Assembly (NCBI GenBank): GCA_035687895.1
Contig: DASRUE010000272.1
Span: forward strand, 1 to 6,484
Direction of reading: 5' to 3'
From: JAERML01 sp035687895
GTDB lineage: Bacteria > Bacteroidota > Ignavibacteria > UBA10030 > UBA6906
Length of the DNA stretch: 6,484 nt
Part shown: positions 1 through 6,245 of the stretch, piece after piece
Layout of the letters: each line of letters opens with the position of its first letter
How positions within the stretch are numbered: position 1 is the first letter of the stretch
Notes under the pieces: model-generated
Databases searched by the model: none
What the model was told of the DNA's origin: nothing
Seen by the model: only the letters and a program-made list of their open reading frames with translations
Program-made: the position numbers and the translations under genes

Positions 1-855
1 CTGACACTCAACAGTCCTGCAACCGTGAACGGAACGCTGCAGTTGAGCTCGGGCCAGATCAACGCATTCTCAAACGATCTCACCATAGGAACCGCCGGCT
101 CCGTCAACGGCACTTCATCTGCAAATTACATCGTGACGAACGGGACTGGTTCCTTGAGGCGAACCGTCGGTGCAACAAATGTTCTCTTTCCCGTCGGTCC
201 GACCGGGGCGAGTTACAACCCTTCGACCATCAACAATGCGGGAACCTCCGATGTGTTCTCCGTCCGTGTACAAACAACCTTCGATAACCCGCCTGCAGAT
301 ACCAATGGAGTTGTCCGGCGTCAGTGGACAATTGCTGAGGATGTGGCCGGTGGCAGCAATGCAACGCTCGTCCTTCAGTGGAATGCTGCGGATGAAGGGA
401 GTGGGTTCATCCGGACAAACCCGTTCAGCATTGGACGCCACACAGGTACGCAATGGGATCCGACTCCGGCTGTGTTTGCGGACCTCGGTGGGAACGTGTT
501 CACGTCAAGTGCCGGTGGGTTTAACAACTTTTCGGCTTTTGCTGTTGGAAGTGATGTGGCCCTCCCGGTCCAAGGTGAGCAAGAAGTCCCATTGACATTT
601 GCATTGGATCAGAACTACCCCAACCCGTTCAATCCAACCACGATCATCTCATTCGAGATTCCCAAACGCACCAGGACAACGCTCATGGTCTACAACATGC
701 TTGGCCAGCAGGTTGCCACATTGGTTGATGAGGAGCGGGAGGCAGGGGCGTACCGGGTCGAGTGGAACGCCGGATCGGTTGCAAGCGGTGTGTATCTGTA
801 CCGCATCACAACCAGCGAATCTGTATTGACAAGGAAGATGCTGGTTGTGAAGTAG
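1..855 (+). CDS. Secreted protein with T9SS type A sorting domain, 5'-truncated by the window edge
   Basis: The frame is open from base 1 to the TAG at 853-855, giving 284 visible residues. A GTG lies at 25, but the frame stays open before it, so the true start is almost certainly outside the window. The N-terminal two thirds is low in charge and rich in Asn, Gly, Thr and Ser, including the segment FPVGPTGASYNPSTINN. This resembles the beta-rich modules found just before the sorting signal in large Bacteroidota/Ignavibacteria surface proteins. Residues 204-284 form a typical T9SS type A C-terminal domain: QNYPNPFNPTT, then SFEIP, LGQQVATLVDEE, GVYLYR and a terminal RKMLVVK. In this family the domain directs export through the type IX system and is usually cleaved, leaving the protein secreted or attached to the cell surface. 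The function of the cargo part cannot be told from this fragment. The neighbouring gene ends in a near-copy of the same domain. Confidence 0.9.
   Translation: MTLNSPATVNGTLQLSSGQINAFSNDLTIGTAGSVNGTSSANYIVTNGTGSLRRTVGATNVLFPVGPTGASYNPSTINNAGTSDVFSVRVQTTFDNPPADTNGVVRRQWTIAEDVAGGSNATLVLQWNAADEGSGFIRTNPFSIGRHTGTQWDPTPAVFADLGGNVFTSSAGGFNNFSAFAVGSDVALPVQGEQEVPLTFALDQNYPNPFNPTTIISFEIPKRTRTTLMVYNMLGQQVATLVDEEREAGAYRVEWNAGSVASGVYLYRITTSESVLTRKMLVVK
610..855 (+). repeat. Direct DNA repeat, copy 1: T9SS sorting-domain module
   Basis: These 246 bases encode the sorting domain of the first gene and align without gaps to 2799-3044 (offset 2189). I counted about 35 differences by hand, or roughly 86% identity. 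Differences are unevenly spread: the part around 711-780 is nearly identical, while the stretch around 655-690 has clustered changes. Both copies end exactly at the stop codon. Confidence 0.85.
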
Positions 856-905
856 ATCGAATTGCGAGGTGCATTCCGCATATCCTAATGACGCGCGGCA
901 AGCAC

Positions 906-911
906 TATAAT
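906..911 (+). promoter_or_regulatory. Possible -10-like hexamer upstream of the propeller gene
   Basis: The 95-base gap between the two secreted-protein genes contains TATAAT about 40 bases before the start codon at 951. No convincing TTGACA-like -35 element sits at the expected distance upstream, and Bacteroidota often use a different promoter consensus. This is only a weak candidate. Confidence 0.2.
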
Positions 912-950
912 CACGCTACAATTACCTCTGCCATCATTGGGAGATGTTCT

Positions 951-3044
951 ATGAAATCCATTGCCTTCATATTCATTCTATTCATCATCACTGCCAACGC
1001 AACTGCACAAAACGGCTGGGTCTGGCAAAATCCGCTGCCGACGGGGAGCGGTCTTCAGGGGGTTGCCTTCACCGCTGCCAATACCGTAACGACAGCAGGT
1101 CTCGGCGGTACTATCATGCGCACAACGAATGGCGGCACAAACTGGACATTCCCATCAAGCGGGACCGCAGCTTCACTTCATGGTCTTTTTTTTGCCGATG
1201 CCAATAACGGGACGGCTGTCGGGGACTCCGGGGTCGTTCTTCATACAACCGACGGCGGAGTGACATGGACTCGGCAAATAAGCGGAACAACACGACAACT
1301 GTTCGGCATATCATTCACGAGCGCTAATATTGGAACGGTCGTGGGAACGAATGGGACGATACTTCGGACAACGAATGGTGGGGGATCGTGGAATCCACAG
1401 ACAAGCGGCGTATTAAACCGGCTTACCGCCGTACATTTTTTGGATGTCAACAACGGCACTGCAGTAGGAGATCTCGGCACAATCATCAACACTACCGATG
1501 GGGGCGCAACGTGGAATCCGCAGACTAGCGGAACATTGAATACCCTTCATACGGTTGCCTTTACTGATGCAAACAACGGAATGGCAGGGGGGGACGGTTC
1601 CGCAATTTTCCGGACAACAAATGGCGGTGCGCTCTGGACATCCCAGGTACTCGGTGTTCTTGTGGGTTCAATAGACAATATATCGTTCCTTGATGCAAAC
1701 ACCGGGACGTTAGTGGGAGGAGGTGGCGTTATCTTTGGCACAACAAACGGCGGAACGACTTGGACACCGCAAACGAGCCCAACGGGCTATGGATTAAACG
1801 CGGTTTCTTTCATGAACATGAACAACGGGATGGGGGTGGGGGAATTAGGAACGCTCATCAAAACGACCAATGGTGGGGCAACATGGACACTGCTTACGAC
1901 CGGACAAGATCCTAGTAATCTTCTTGGAATCGCATTCACAGATGTGAACAACGGAGTTGTAGTGGGAGGCGGCGGCACGGTCATGCGCACGACCAACGGC
2001 GGTACGAACTGGATTACGCAAACAAGCGGTACGTCGGAAATTTTGTATGATGTATTCTTCAGCGATGCGAATAACGGGACGGCGGTGGGAGCCGACGGTA
2101 CCATCATTCGTACAACGACTGGCGGCGCAAGCTGGTCTCCGCAAATAAGCGGAACACCTAACACCCTGTACGGAGTCTATTTCACTGATGTCAATACAGG
2201 AATAGCCGTTGGGGCATTGGGAACGATCATTCACACTACCAACGGCGGCGCACAGTGGGATTCGTTGACAAGCGGAATCACCACACAACTCCGGAGCGTT
2301 TTCTTTACCGATTCGAATAACGGGACGACTGTAGGCGCTTCCGGTAGAATCCTTCGCACCACCGACGGCGGTACGACCTGGAATCCGCAGACGAGCGGAT
2401 TAACCAGCGCTCTGTTCGCCCTCTTTTTTACCGATGGCAACACCGGGATCATCGTGGGTGGGTCGGGCAAAATTCTCCGCACAACGAATAGCGGCGTTAA
2501 CTGGATTTCGCTAACAACAGGAACGACCAGATCGTTTAACGCCGTCTTTTTCTTTGACGCGAACACCGGAATTGCAGTGGGAGACCTCGGACTTATTCTT
2601 CGTACAACTAATGCCGGTGCAACATGGATACCGCAGAACGGCAAAACAACGAATAATTTTAATGGCGTTGTCTTTACTGATATGAATAATGGAACGATCG
2701 TTGGAACGGAAATGAACATCCTTCGCACAACAACCGGTGGGTTGACGGGAGTACAAGATAATCCATATTCAGGGAATCCAAGATCCTTCTCGCTGAGTCA
2801 GAACTATCCCAATCCGTTCAATCCAACAACGACCATCTCATTCGAAATTTCTCGCCGCACGAGGGCAACGCTCGCAGTTTACAACCTGCTCGGCCAGCAT
2901 GTTGCCACATTGGTTGATGAGGAGCGGGGGGCAGGGACGTACCGGGTCGAGTGGAATGCCGGATCGGTTGCGAGCGGCGTGTATCTTTACCGTCTCACAA
3001 CAGGTGCATCCGTGCTGACAAGGAAGATGCTGGTTGTGAGGTAG
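951..3044 (+). CDS. Secreted YCF48/BNR-like beta-propeller protein with T9SS sorting domain
   Basis: The protein has 697 residues. The frame is open further upstream (from 762), but ATG 951 is chosen because GGGAGA lies six bases before it and because translation then begins with a clear signal peptide. This is MKS followed by a hydrophobic core, with likely cleavage after ATA at residue 19. Residues 20-34 carry the WVWQNPLPTG strand. Residues 35-600 contain fourteen tandem units of about 41 residues with the pattern L..V.FTDANNGTAVG..GTILRTTNGG.TW.PQTSG. The TT(N/D)GG.TW core is an Asp-box (BNR) variant, as in YCF48-like and sialidase-type propellers. Residues 617-697 form a T9SS type A sorting domain ending RKMLVVR. 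Known relatives are exported scaffold or binding proteins of mostly unknown ligand. The sialidase active-site arrangement is not evident, so no enzyme activity is claimed. Fourteen blades would suit two seven-bladed propellers. Confidence 0.93.
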   Translation: MKSIAFIFILFIITANATAQNGWVWQNPLPTGSGLQGVAFTAANTVTTAGLGGTIMRTTNGGTNWTFPSSGTAASLHGLFFADANNGTAVGDSGVVLHTTDGGVTWTRQISGTTRQLFGISFTSANIGTVVGTNGTILRTTNGGGSWNPQTSGVLNRLTAVHFLDVNNGTAVGDLGTIINTTDGGATWNPQTSGTLNTLHTVAFTDANNGMAGGDGSAIFRTTNGGALWTSQVLGVLVGSIDNISFLDANTGTLVGGGGVIFGTTNGGTTWTPQTSPTGYGLNAVSFMNMNNGMGVGELGTLIKTTNGGATWTLLTTGQDPSNLLGIAFTDVNNGVVVGGGGTVMRTTNGGTNWITQTSGTSEILYDVFFSDANNGTAVGADGTIIRTTTGGASWSPQISGTPNTLYGVYFTDVNTGIAVGALGTIIHTTNGGAQWDSLTSGITTQLRSVFFTDSNNGTTVGASGRILRTTDGGTTWNPQTSGLTSALFALFFTDGNTGIIVGGSGKILRTTNSGVNWISLTTGTTRSFNAVFFFDANTGIAVGDLGLILRTTNAGATWIPQNGKTTNNFNGVVFTDMNNGTIVGTEMNILRTTTGGLTGVQDNPYSGNPRSFSLSQNYPNPFNPTTTISFEISRRTRATLAVYNLLGQHVATLVDEERGAGTYRVEWNAGSVASGVYLYRLTTGASVLTRKMLVVR
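1053..2750 (+). repeat. Fourteen tandem Asp-box propeller repeats (unit about 123 bases)
   Basis: Boundaries in residues of the protein starting at 951 are: 35-71, 72-112, 113-153, 154-194, 195-235, 236-277, 278-318, 319-360, 361-401, 402-442, 443-483, 484-524, 525-564 and 565-600. Most units are exactly 41 residues, with variants of 40 and 42. Units 12 and 13 have TNSG and TNAG in place of TNGG. Unit 14 ends TTGGLTG and lacks the Trp and final strand. That strand is present instead at the N-terminus (WVWQNPLPTG), as expected for a propeller closed by joining its two ends. Confidence 0.9.
2799..3044 (+). repeat. Direct DNA repeat, copy 2: T9SS sorting-domain module
   Basis: This is the second copy of the 246-base sorting-domain module, collinear with 610-855 and ending on the same TAG. 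Identity is about 86% by hand count. The region upstream of 2799 shows no comparable similarity to the first gene, so the repeat boundary coincides with the protein domain boundary. Confidence 0.85.
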
Positions 3045-3057
3045 GAGGGGAATCGAG

Positions 3058-3089
3058 CCTGCCCAGCATGTTGAATCCCCAGGGGCAGG
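3058..3089 (+). terminator. Possible hairpin terminator after the propeller gene
   Basis: CCTGCCC (3058-3064) can pair with GGGCAGG (3083-3089) across an 18-base loop, starting 14 bases after the stop codon. No T-run follows, so it does not look like a standard intrinsic terminator. It may instead protect the transcript end or be fortuitous. Confidence 0.3.
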
Positions 3090-3148
3090 AGGGGTACGAA
3101 CGATTTGCATTTGATTAGTGTGGAAGACAAAGACATAATGTAGGCTGC

Positions 3149-3282
3149 GCACAACAGCGCCTTGCCAAAATCGGGGCGGAAGCGGGTAAATCAACATTAG
3201 TGATTTTGATTTACATTTGAGGTAGCTTGAAGGTAAGAGCTTTTAAGGCCCCGCCTTCGGCAAGCAGCCAAACGTTATGTGC
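3149..3282 (+). other. Candidate integron attC (gene-cassette recombination) site
   Basis: A long imperfect inverted repeat fills this gap. Its outer boxes are GCACAAC (3149-3155, R''-like) and GTTATGT (3274-3280, R'-like), which differ from RYYYAAC and GTTRRRY at one matching position each. Inside them, CTTGCC (3161-3166) pairs with GGCAAG (3259-3264), and CGGGGC (3172-3177) pairs with GCCCCG (3248-3253), with five bases between the two blocks on both sides. A further hairpin, GTAAATCAA (3186-3194) with TTGATTTAC (3206-3214), lies in the centre, like the variable terminal structure of long attC sites. The spacers beside the outer boxes are asymmetric, which is also usual. If real, recombination would occur just after G3274, placing the NmrA gene at the start of the next cassette. 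No integrase gene is visible in the window. Confidence 0.55.
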
Positions 3283-3340
3283 CCGCACTTCAATTCATTC
3301 TCGCTAAACTACTTTTCAATAATAACGAGGAGATCCATCC

Positions 3341-4291
3341 ATGGACAAGAAGAAGATCATCGCAGTAGTGGGCGCAACCGGCGCACAAGGTGGCGGCGTT
3401 GCTCGCGCCATTCTGAATGATGCGAGCAGCGAATTCACCGTGCGCGCAATTACGAGAGATTTCAACTCCGACAAGTCGAAAGAGCTGGCAAAAATGGGTG
3501 CCGAAGTCGTTGCCGCAGACGTCGACGACCTGGAAAGTTTGAAGAGGGCGTTCAAGGGTGCCTATGGGGCGTATTGTGTCACTTTCTTCTGGGCACACTT
3601 TTCGGCGGAGAAGGAGATAGCTGAGGCAGGGGCAATGGCCCGCGCGGCAAAGGAGGCTGGATTGAAACACGTAATCTGGTCGACATTTGAAGATACCCGC
3701 AAGTGGGTGCCCCTCAGCGACAACCGTATGCCGACTCTTCAGGGAAAGTACAAGGTGGCACACTTCGATGGTAAAGCGGAGGCAAACCATCTCTTTACCG
3801 ACCTCGGTGTTCCGACAACGTTCCTGCTCACATCGTTCTATTGGGAGAACTTCATTTACTTCGGCGCGGGCCCAAAGAAGGGACCTGACGGCAAGCTTGC
3901 CCTCACGTTTTGTTTGGGTGACAAGAAAATGCCCGGAATGGCCTCCGAGGATATTGGCAAATGTGCGTACGGCATCTTCAAGAGGGGGAGCGAGTTCATC
4001 GGAAAAACAGTTGGCATCGCCGGTGAGCACCTGACCGGAAACCAGATGGCCGCTGCACTCACGAAAGCGTTGGGCAAAGAGGTGCGCTACAACGACGTGC
4101 CGCCGGATGTCTATCGCAGCTTCGGTTTTCCGGGTGCCGACGATATGGGCAACATGCTACAGTTCAAGCGGGACTTCGAGCAAGACTACTGTGGCGCGCG
4201 CAACCTCAACTTCTCCCGGTCATTAAATCCGTCACTACAAACCCTTGAAACATGGCTTAGTAAGAACAAGAGCCGCATTCCGCTGGAATAG
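3341..4291 (+). CDS. NmrA-family NAD(P)-binding protein, HSCARG/NMRAL1-like
   Basis: The protein has 316 residues. ATG 3341 is preceded by GAGGAGA at 3327-3333, a good ribosome binding site at normal spacing. The N-terminus IIAVVGATGAQGGGVAR holds the dinucleotide-binding motif GATGAQG (residues 11-17) of a Rossmann fold. AITRD (36-40) follows beta-strand 2, where NADPH-preferring members carry an Arg. Later landmarks match NmrA-like proteins: AHFDGKAEA (140-148), LGVPTTFLLTSFYWEN (155-170), GFPGADDMGNM (262-272) and LNPSLQTLETWL (295-306). Their order and the total length follow human HSCARG/NMRAL1 (about 299 residues), a cytosolic NADPH-responsive regulator rather than a proven enzyme. The usual Tyr-x-x-x-Lys catalytic pair of short-chain dehydrogenases is not evident, which suits a sensor or regulator. 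The gene follows the candidate attC site, and a DUF6958-like gene lies 69 bases downstream. Confidence 0.92.
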   Translation: MDKKKIIAVVGATGAQGGGVARAILNDASSEFTVRAITRDFNSDKSKELAKMGAEVVAADVDDLESLKRAFKGAYGAYCVTFFWAHFSAEKEIAEAGAMARAAKEAGLKHVIWSTFEDTRKWVPLSDNRMPTLQGKYKVAHFDGKAEANHLFTDLGVPTTFLLTSFYWENFIYFGAGPKKGPDGKLALTFCLGDKKMPGMASEDIGKCAYGIFKRGSEFIGKTVGIAGEHLTGNQMAAALTKALGKEVRYNDVPPDVYRSFGFPGADDMGNMLQFKRDFEQDYCGARNLNFSRSLNPSLQTLETWLSKNKSRIPLE

Positions 4292-4360
4292 CTGGACACG
4301 GGTATAACCGCCCTCCAAACAATGAGTCTCTTTCTTTCAACAAACATCCGGAATGAGATC

Positions 4361-4651
4361 ATGGATCAAAGAGTTCGACTCAAACATCCTCAACGCAAGA
4401 AGGCTGTTAGCATGAGTAAGGGGAAATACGATCTCCTGAAGCAGGTGATGGTGAAATACCTGCATGCACAAGGGAAAGCCACGTTCAATGAAATATTGAG
4501 TGCAATTGAAAAAGGCTTCAAAAAAGAGAGGACAGAATTCCAGGGATCTCTTCCCTGGTATGTGGAATGGGTGAAATTAGATCTTGAGGCAAGAAAGGTC
4601 ATCAAACGCGTAGCAAGCACCTCTCCCCAAGAGTATGTGCTTATCAGGTGA
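4361..4651 (+). CDS. Small DUF6958-like protein of unknown function
   Basis: The protein has 96 residues from ATG 4361. An in-frame ATG at 4322 would add 13 residues (MSLFLSTNIRNEI), but it has no ribosome binding site. The shorter form begins MDQRVRLKHPQRKKAV, which fits how I recall related proteins starting, and has GGA at 4350-4352 at usable spacing. Two conserved-looking segments are SKGKYDLLKQVMVKYL (19-34) and GSLPWYVEWVKLDLEARKVI (62-81), ending with a basic, beta-rich PQEYVLIR. The pattern of helices followed by a short hairpin is reminiscent of a winged helix, but that is inference. No signal peptide or membrane segment is visible, so it is probably cytoplasmic. It may be co-transcribed with the NmrA gene upstream. 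No function is assigned, and the DUF6958 match is from memory of the family pattern. Confidence 0.75.
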   Translation: MDQRVRLKHPQRKKAVSMSKGKYDLLKQVMVKYLHAQGKATFNEILSAIEKGFKKERTEFQGSLPWYVEWVKLDLEARKVIKRVASTSPQEYVLIR

Positions 4652-4689
4652 GGGGTCTGTACCACACGCAACGACCAGATCTTTTTCTG

Positions 4690-4726
4690 ACGCCGTGCAA
4701 CGTCCTATGACAGGCGTGTTTACGCC
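4690..4726 (+). promoter_or_regulatory. Leader with two competing short hairpins
   Basis: GGCGT (4713-4717) can pair downstream with ACGCC (4722-4726) over a 4-base GTTT loop, or upstream with ACGCC (4690-4694) over an 18-base loop. The two structures exclude one another. They lie 22 bases before the start codon at 4749. The arms are only five bases, so regulation is possible but unproven. Confidence 0.25.
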
Positions 4727-4748
4727 ATTCTACCAAGAAAGATCGATT

Positions 4749-5642
4749 ATGAAACGGGCAATCATTGCGCTTCTCGCCATCATTCTCCTTTTGGTCTCGA
4801 ACGAAGGTCTCGCTCATCCCGGATCCGGGATTGTCGTTGATCGGGAAGGGAACGTCTATTTCGTTGATACCGGGTCTGGCGTATGGAAAATCGACCGGAA
4901 TGGCAAACTCACGCGTCTTTCAGGGCCCGCGTATCACTGGATGGCGATCGACGTTGATGGTCGATTGACAAACGCGACCCTGCCATACTTCTCGTCCGGT
5001 GACGCAACCGTCACTCGGGTTGGTGTCGACCCAACTATCCTCCTCGCCAGTGACTTTCCGATCACCGTCGGGGGTGACGGCAGCCTGTACTACCCGTGGC
5101 TTCCCGCTGGCAAACAGTTGCAGGTTTTTCGCCTCGCACCATCCGGAACAACCACGGTTTTTAAGACACTGCCTGCGAACACAGAGAGCGGACCTCTACG
5201 CTGGATAAACGGTACGGCAGTGGGACCGGACGGATCGTTTTACTATACGGAAAACAGGGCAGTCAGGAGAATCACTCTGCAGGGGGAGCTTACAACCGTT
5301 GCCGTCAACGTGACGTTATCTGGATGCGATTCGGTGCCGGGGGTGGAAACGAATCTCGGGCCGTACTTACGCGGCCTTGACGTTGACGCACAGGGAACCG
5401 TCTACGTGGCTGCCACTGGTTGCGGAGCCGTCCTGAAAATCACAGCCGACAAAAAGGTTACGACCGTTCTGCGAACATCAAGGCCGTGGGCACCGACGGG
5501 AGTTGCGGTGTCGGGCAACGACCTGTACGTATTGGAATACCTTCACACCGTGGGTGACAACAGGCGAGAGTGGCTGCCGAGAGTAAGAAAAGTTACTTCC
5601 GATGGCCATGTGGTCACGGTTGCAACCATCGACCGGCCATAG
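4749..5642 (+). CDS. Secreted NHL/SMP-30-like beta-propeller protein
   Basis: The protein has 297 residues. The frame is open from ATG 4635, but that start would overlap the preceding gene and put 38 unrelated residues before a clear signal peptide. ATG 4749 gives MKRAIIALLAIILLLVSNEGLA with likely cleavage before HP at 23. The mature part has about six blade-like units with the motif G(I/L/V).VD..G.(V/L)Y...(G.V.KI...G): GIVVDREGNVYFVD (27-40), MAIDVDGRL (65-73), ITVGGDGSLYY (105-115), GTAVGPDGSFYYTE (155-168), GLDVDAQGTVYVA (209-221) and GVAVSGNDLYVLEY (251-264). Such propellers include gluconolactonase-like enzymes and many non-enzymatic binding proteins. Two Cys (193 and 225) could form a disulfide. 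There is no T9SS domain, so a periplasmic or otherwise Sec-exported protein is likely. The substrate is unknown. Confidence 0.85.
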   Translation: MKRAIIALLAIILLLVSNEGLAHPGSGIVVDREGNVYFVDTGSGVWKIDRNGKLTRLSGPAYHWMAIDVDGRLTNATLPYFSSGDATVTRVGVDPTILLASDFPITVGGDGSLYYPWLPAGKQLQVFRLAPSGTTTVFKTLPANTESGPLRWINGTAVGPDGSFYYTENRAVRRITLQGELTTVAVNVTLSGCDSVPGVETNLGPYLRGLDVDAQGTVYVAATGCGAVLKITADKKVTTVLRTSRPWAPTGVAVSGNDLYVLEYLHTVGDNRREWLPRVRKVTSDGHVVTVATIDRP

Positions 5643-5716
5643 GTGAAACCACGATAAGAAATAGCTCTTGCCGGACATTCCGCCTTTCTCACATTCCTTT
5701 CCCCATCTGCCTAATA

Positions 5717-5758
5717 CCGCCTAATTCCCCGTCTGCCTTCGGGGATTAATCAAGGCGG
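5717..5758 (+). repeat. Imperfect hairpin downstream of the propeller gene
   Basis: CCGCCT (5717-5722) pairs with AGGCGG (5753-5758), and CCCCG (5727-5731) pairs with CGGGG (5740-5744) over an 8-base loop. Flanking AATT and ATTAAT allow partial pairing between the two blocks. It starts 75 bases after the stop codon and has no T-run. It could be a transcript-end structure or one unit of a dispersed intergenic repeat. Confidence 0.45.
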
Positions 5759-5959
5759 GCTGGCGCAATTCGAACTCCACATTCCGAAATTTCTCTTGAT
5801 TTTCTCCTCGATCTCGAATAGATTTCTGCGGCAGGCGATTCCGATACAGACCGACCTTTAGCACCTGCCTGTTTGTTCTTCCCTCGAGCACGCCAACACA
5901 ATTGTTGCCTGGACGCATCACGCGGGGCAGCGACAGAGCAACCAGGATGGGAATAAACG

Positions 5960-6006
5960 CACTGGTGCGTATAGCCAACACCTGTACGCGGCTATACGTA
6001 CCCGTG
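5960..6006 (+). repeat. Strong 17-base-arm inverted repeat
   Basis: GGTGCGTATAGCC (5964-5976) pairs with GGCTATACGTACC (5990-6002) with twelve Watson-Crick pairs and one G-T, over a 13-base loop. One mismatch further out, CAC (5960-5962) pairs with GTG (6004-6006). No T-run follows, so it is not a standard terminator. The left arm begins GGTGCGTATA, resembling the XerC-binding half of dif sites, though no complete dif site is present. Confidence 0.7.
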
Positions 6007-6076
6007 GTTCGTTTACCCGGTAGTTAAACTGGCATTTGCACTCTGAGACTCGATCACCATAACAAATAATGGTTAT

Positions 6077-6238
6077 ATGATAGCAGTCAATGATCTTTGG
6101 AAAACATTCAAACTTGACCGTCAGTACCGTAAAGAAGCGCGAACCGACAGCGACGGTGTCAATGCAGTTGCGGGGATAACGTTCACGTGCAAACCTGGAA
6201 GGGTATTTGCGCTTGTTGGTCCAAATACAGGACGATAA
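6077..6238 (+). pseudogene. ABC transporter ATP-binding protein remnant, cut off inside Walker A
   Basis: A 53-codon frame from ATG 6077 to TAA 6236-6238 encodes the N-terminus of an ABC-2/NatA-like ATPase. MIAVNDLWKTFKL is the usual first strand, a charged insertion follows at residues 14-27, then VNAVAGITFTCKPGRVFALVGPN (28-50). In intact relatives GPN continues as GPNGAGKTT, the nucleotide-binding Walker A loop. Here it continues TGR and stops, so the catalytic Lys and everything downstream (Q-loop, signature motif, Walker B) are missing. Neither other frame resumes the protein, so this is a lost segment and not a one-base frameshift. No Shine-Dalgarno sequence is evident before 6077. The carbonic-anhydrase-like gene starts 7 bases after the stop. 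It cannot work as an ATPase. A new short peptide or leader role cannot be excluded. Confidence 0.8.
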
Positions 6239-6245
6239 TAATCGA

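Larger units (their letters stand above)
5643..6076 (+). other. Long intergenic region without a convincing gene
   Basis: These 434 bases carry no frame with recognisable protein motifs on either strand. Open frames exist on the minus strand (for example 5721-5981), but they lack family signatures and run through the hairpins. The visible structure is a hairpin at 5717-5758 and a much stronger one at 5960-6006. The segment just before 6077 contains a short inverted repeat, ATAAC (6059-6063) with GTTAT (6072-6076). Confidence 0.6.

Noticed and set aside
762..950. N-terminal extension of the propeller protein from an ATG at 762
   Set aside because: It overlaps the end of the upstream gene out of frame, has no family-like sequence, and would bury the signal peptide that begins at 951.
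3212..3219. TACATTTG, a match to the Bacteroidota -7 promoter consensus TAnnTTTG
   Set aside because: No TTG element at the expected -33 position was found, and the match overlaps the central hairpin of the attC-like site.
3290..4030. Minus-strand open frame of 246 codons opposite the NmrA gene
   Set aside because: It is antisense to a clearly recognisable gene, is rich in Cys and His in a patternless way, and has no family motifs.
4635..4748. N-terminal extension of the NHL-like protein from an ATG at 4635
   Set aside because: It overlaps the previous gene and places 38 residues without motifs before a clear signal peptide; ATG 4749 is the better start.
5721..5981. Minus-strand open frame of 86 codons in the gene-free gap
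   Set aside because: It runs through both hairpins, shows no recognisable domain, and has no evident ribosome binding site; probably chance.
6000..6032. GGTTCGTTTACCC as the T-arm of a tRNA
   Set aside because: The five-base stem does not pair correctly and no acceptor, D-arm or anticodon arm could be placed around it.
6023..6076. GTTAAAC (6023-6029) and GTTATAT (6072-6078) as R' boxes of a second attC site
   Set aside because: No partner R'' box with complementary inner blocks could be found upstream of either; a box match alone is too common.
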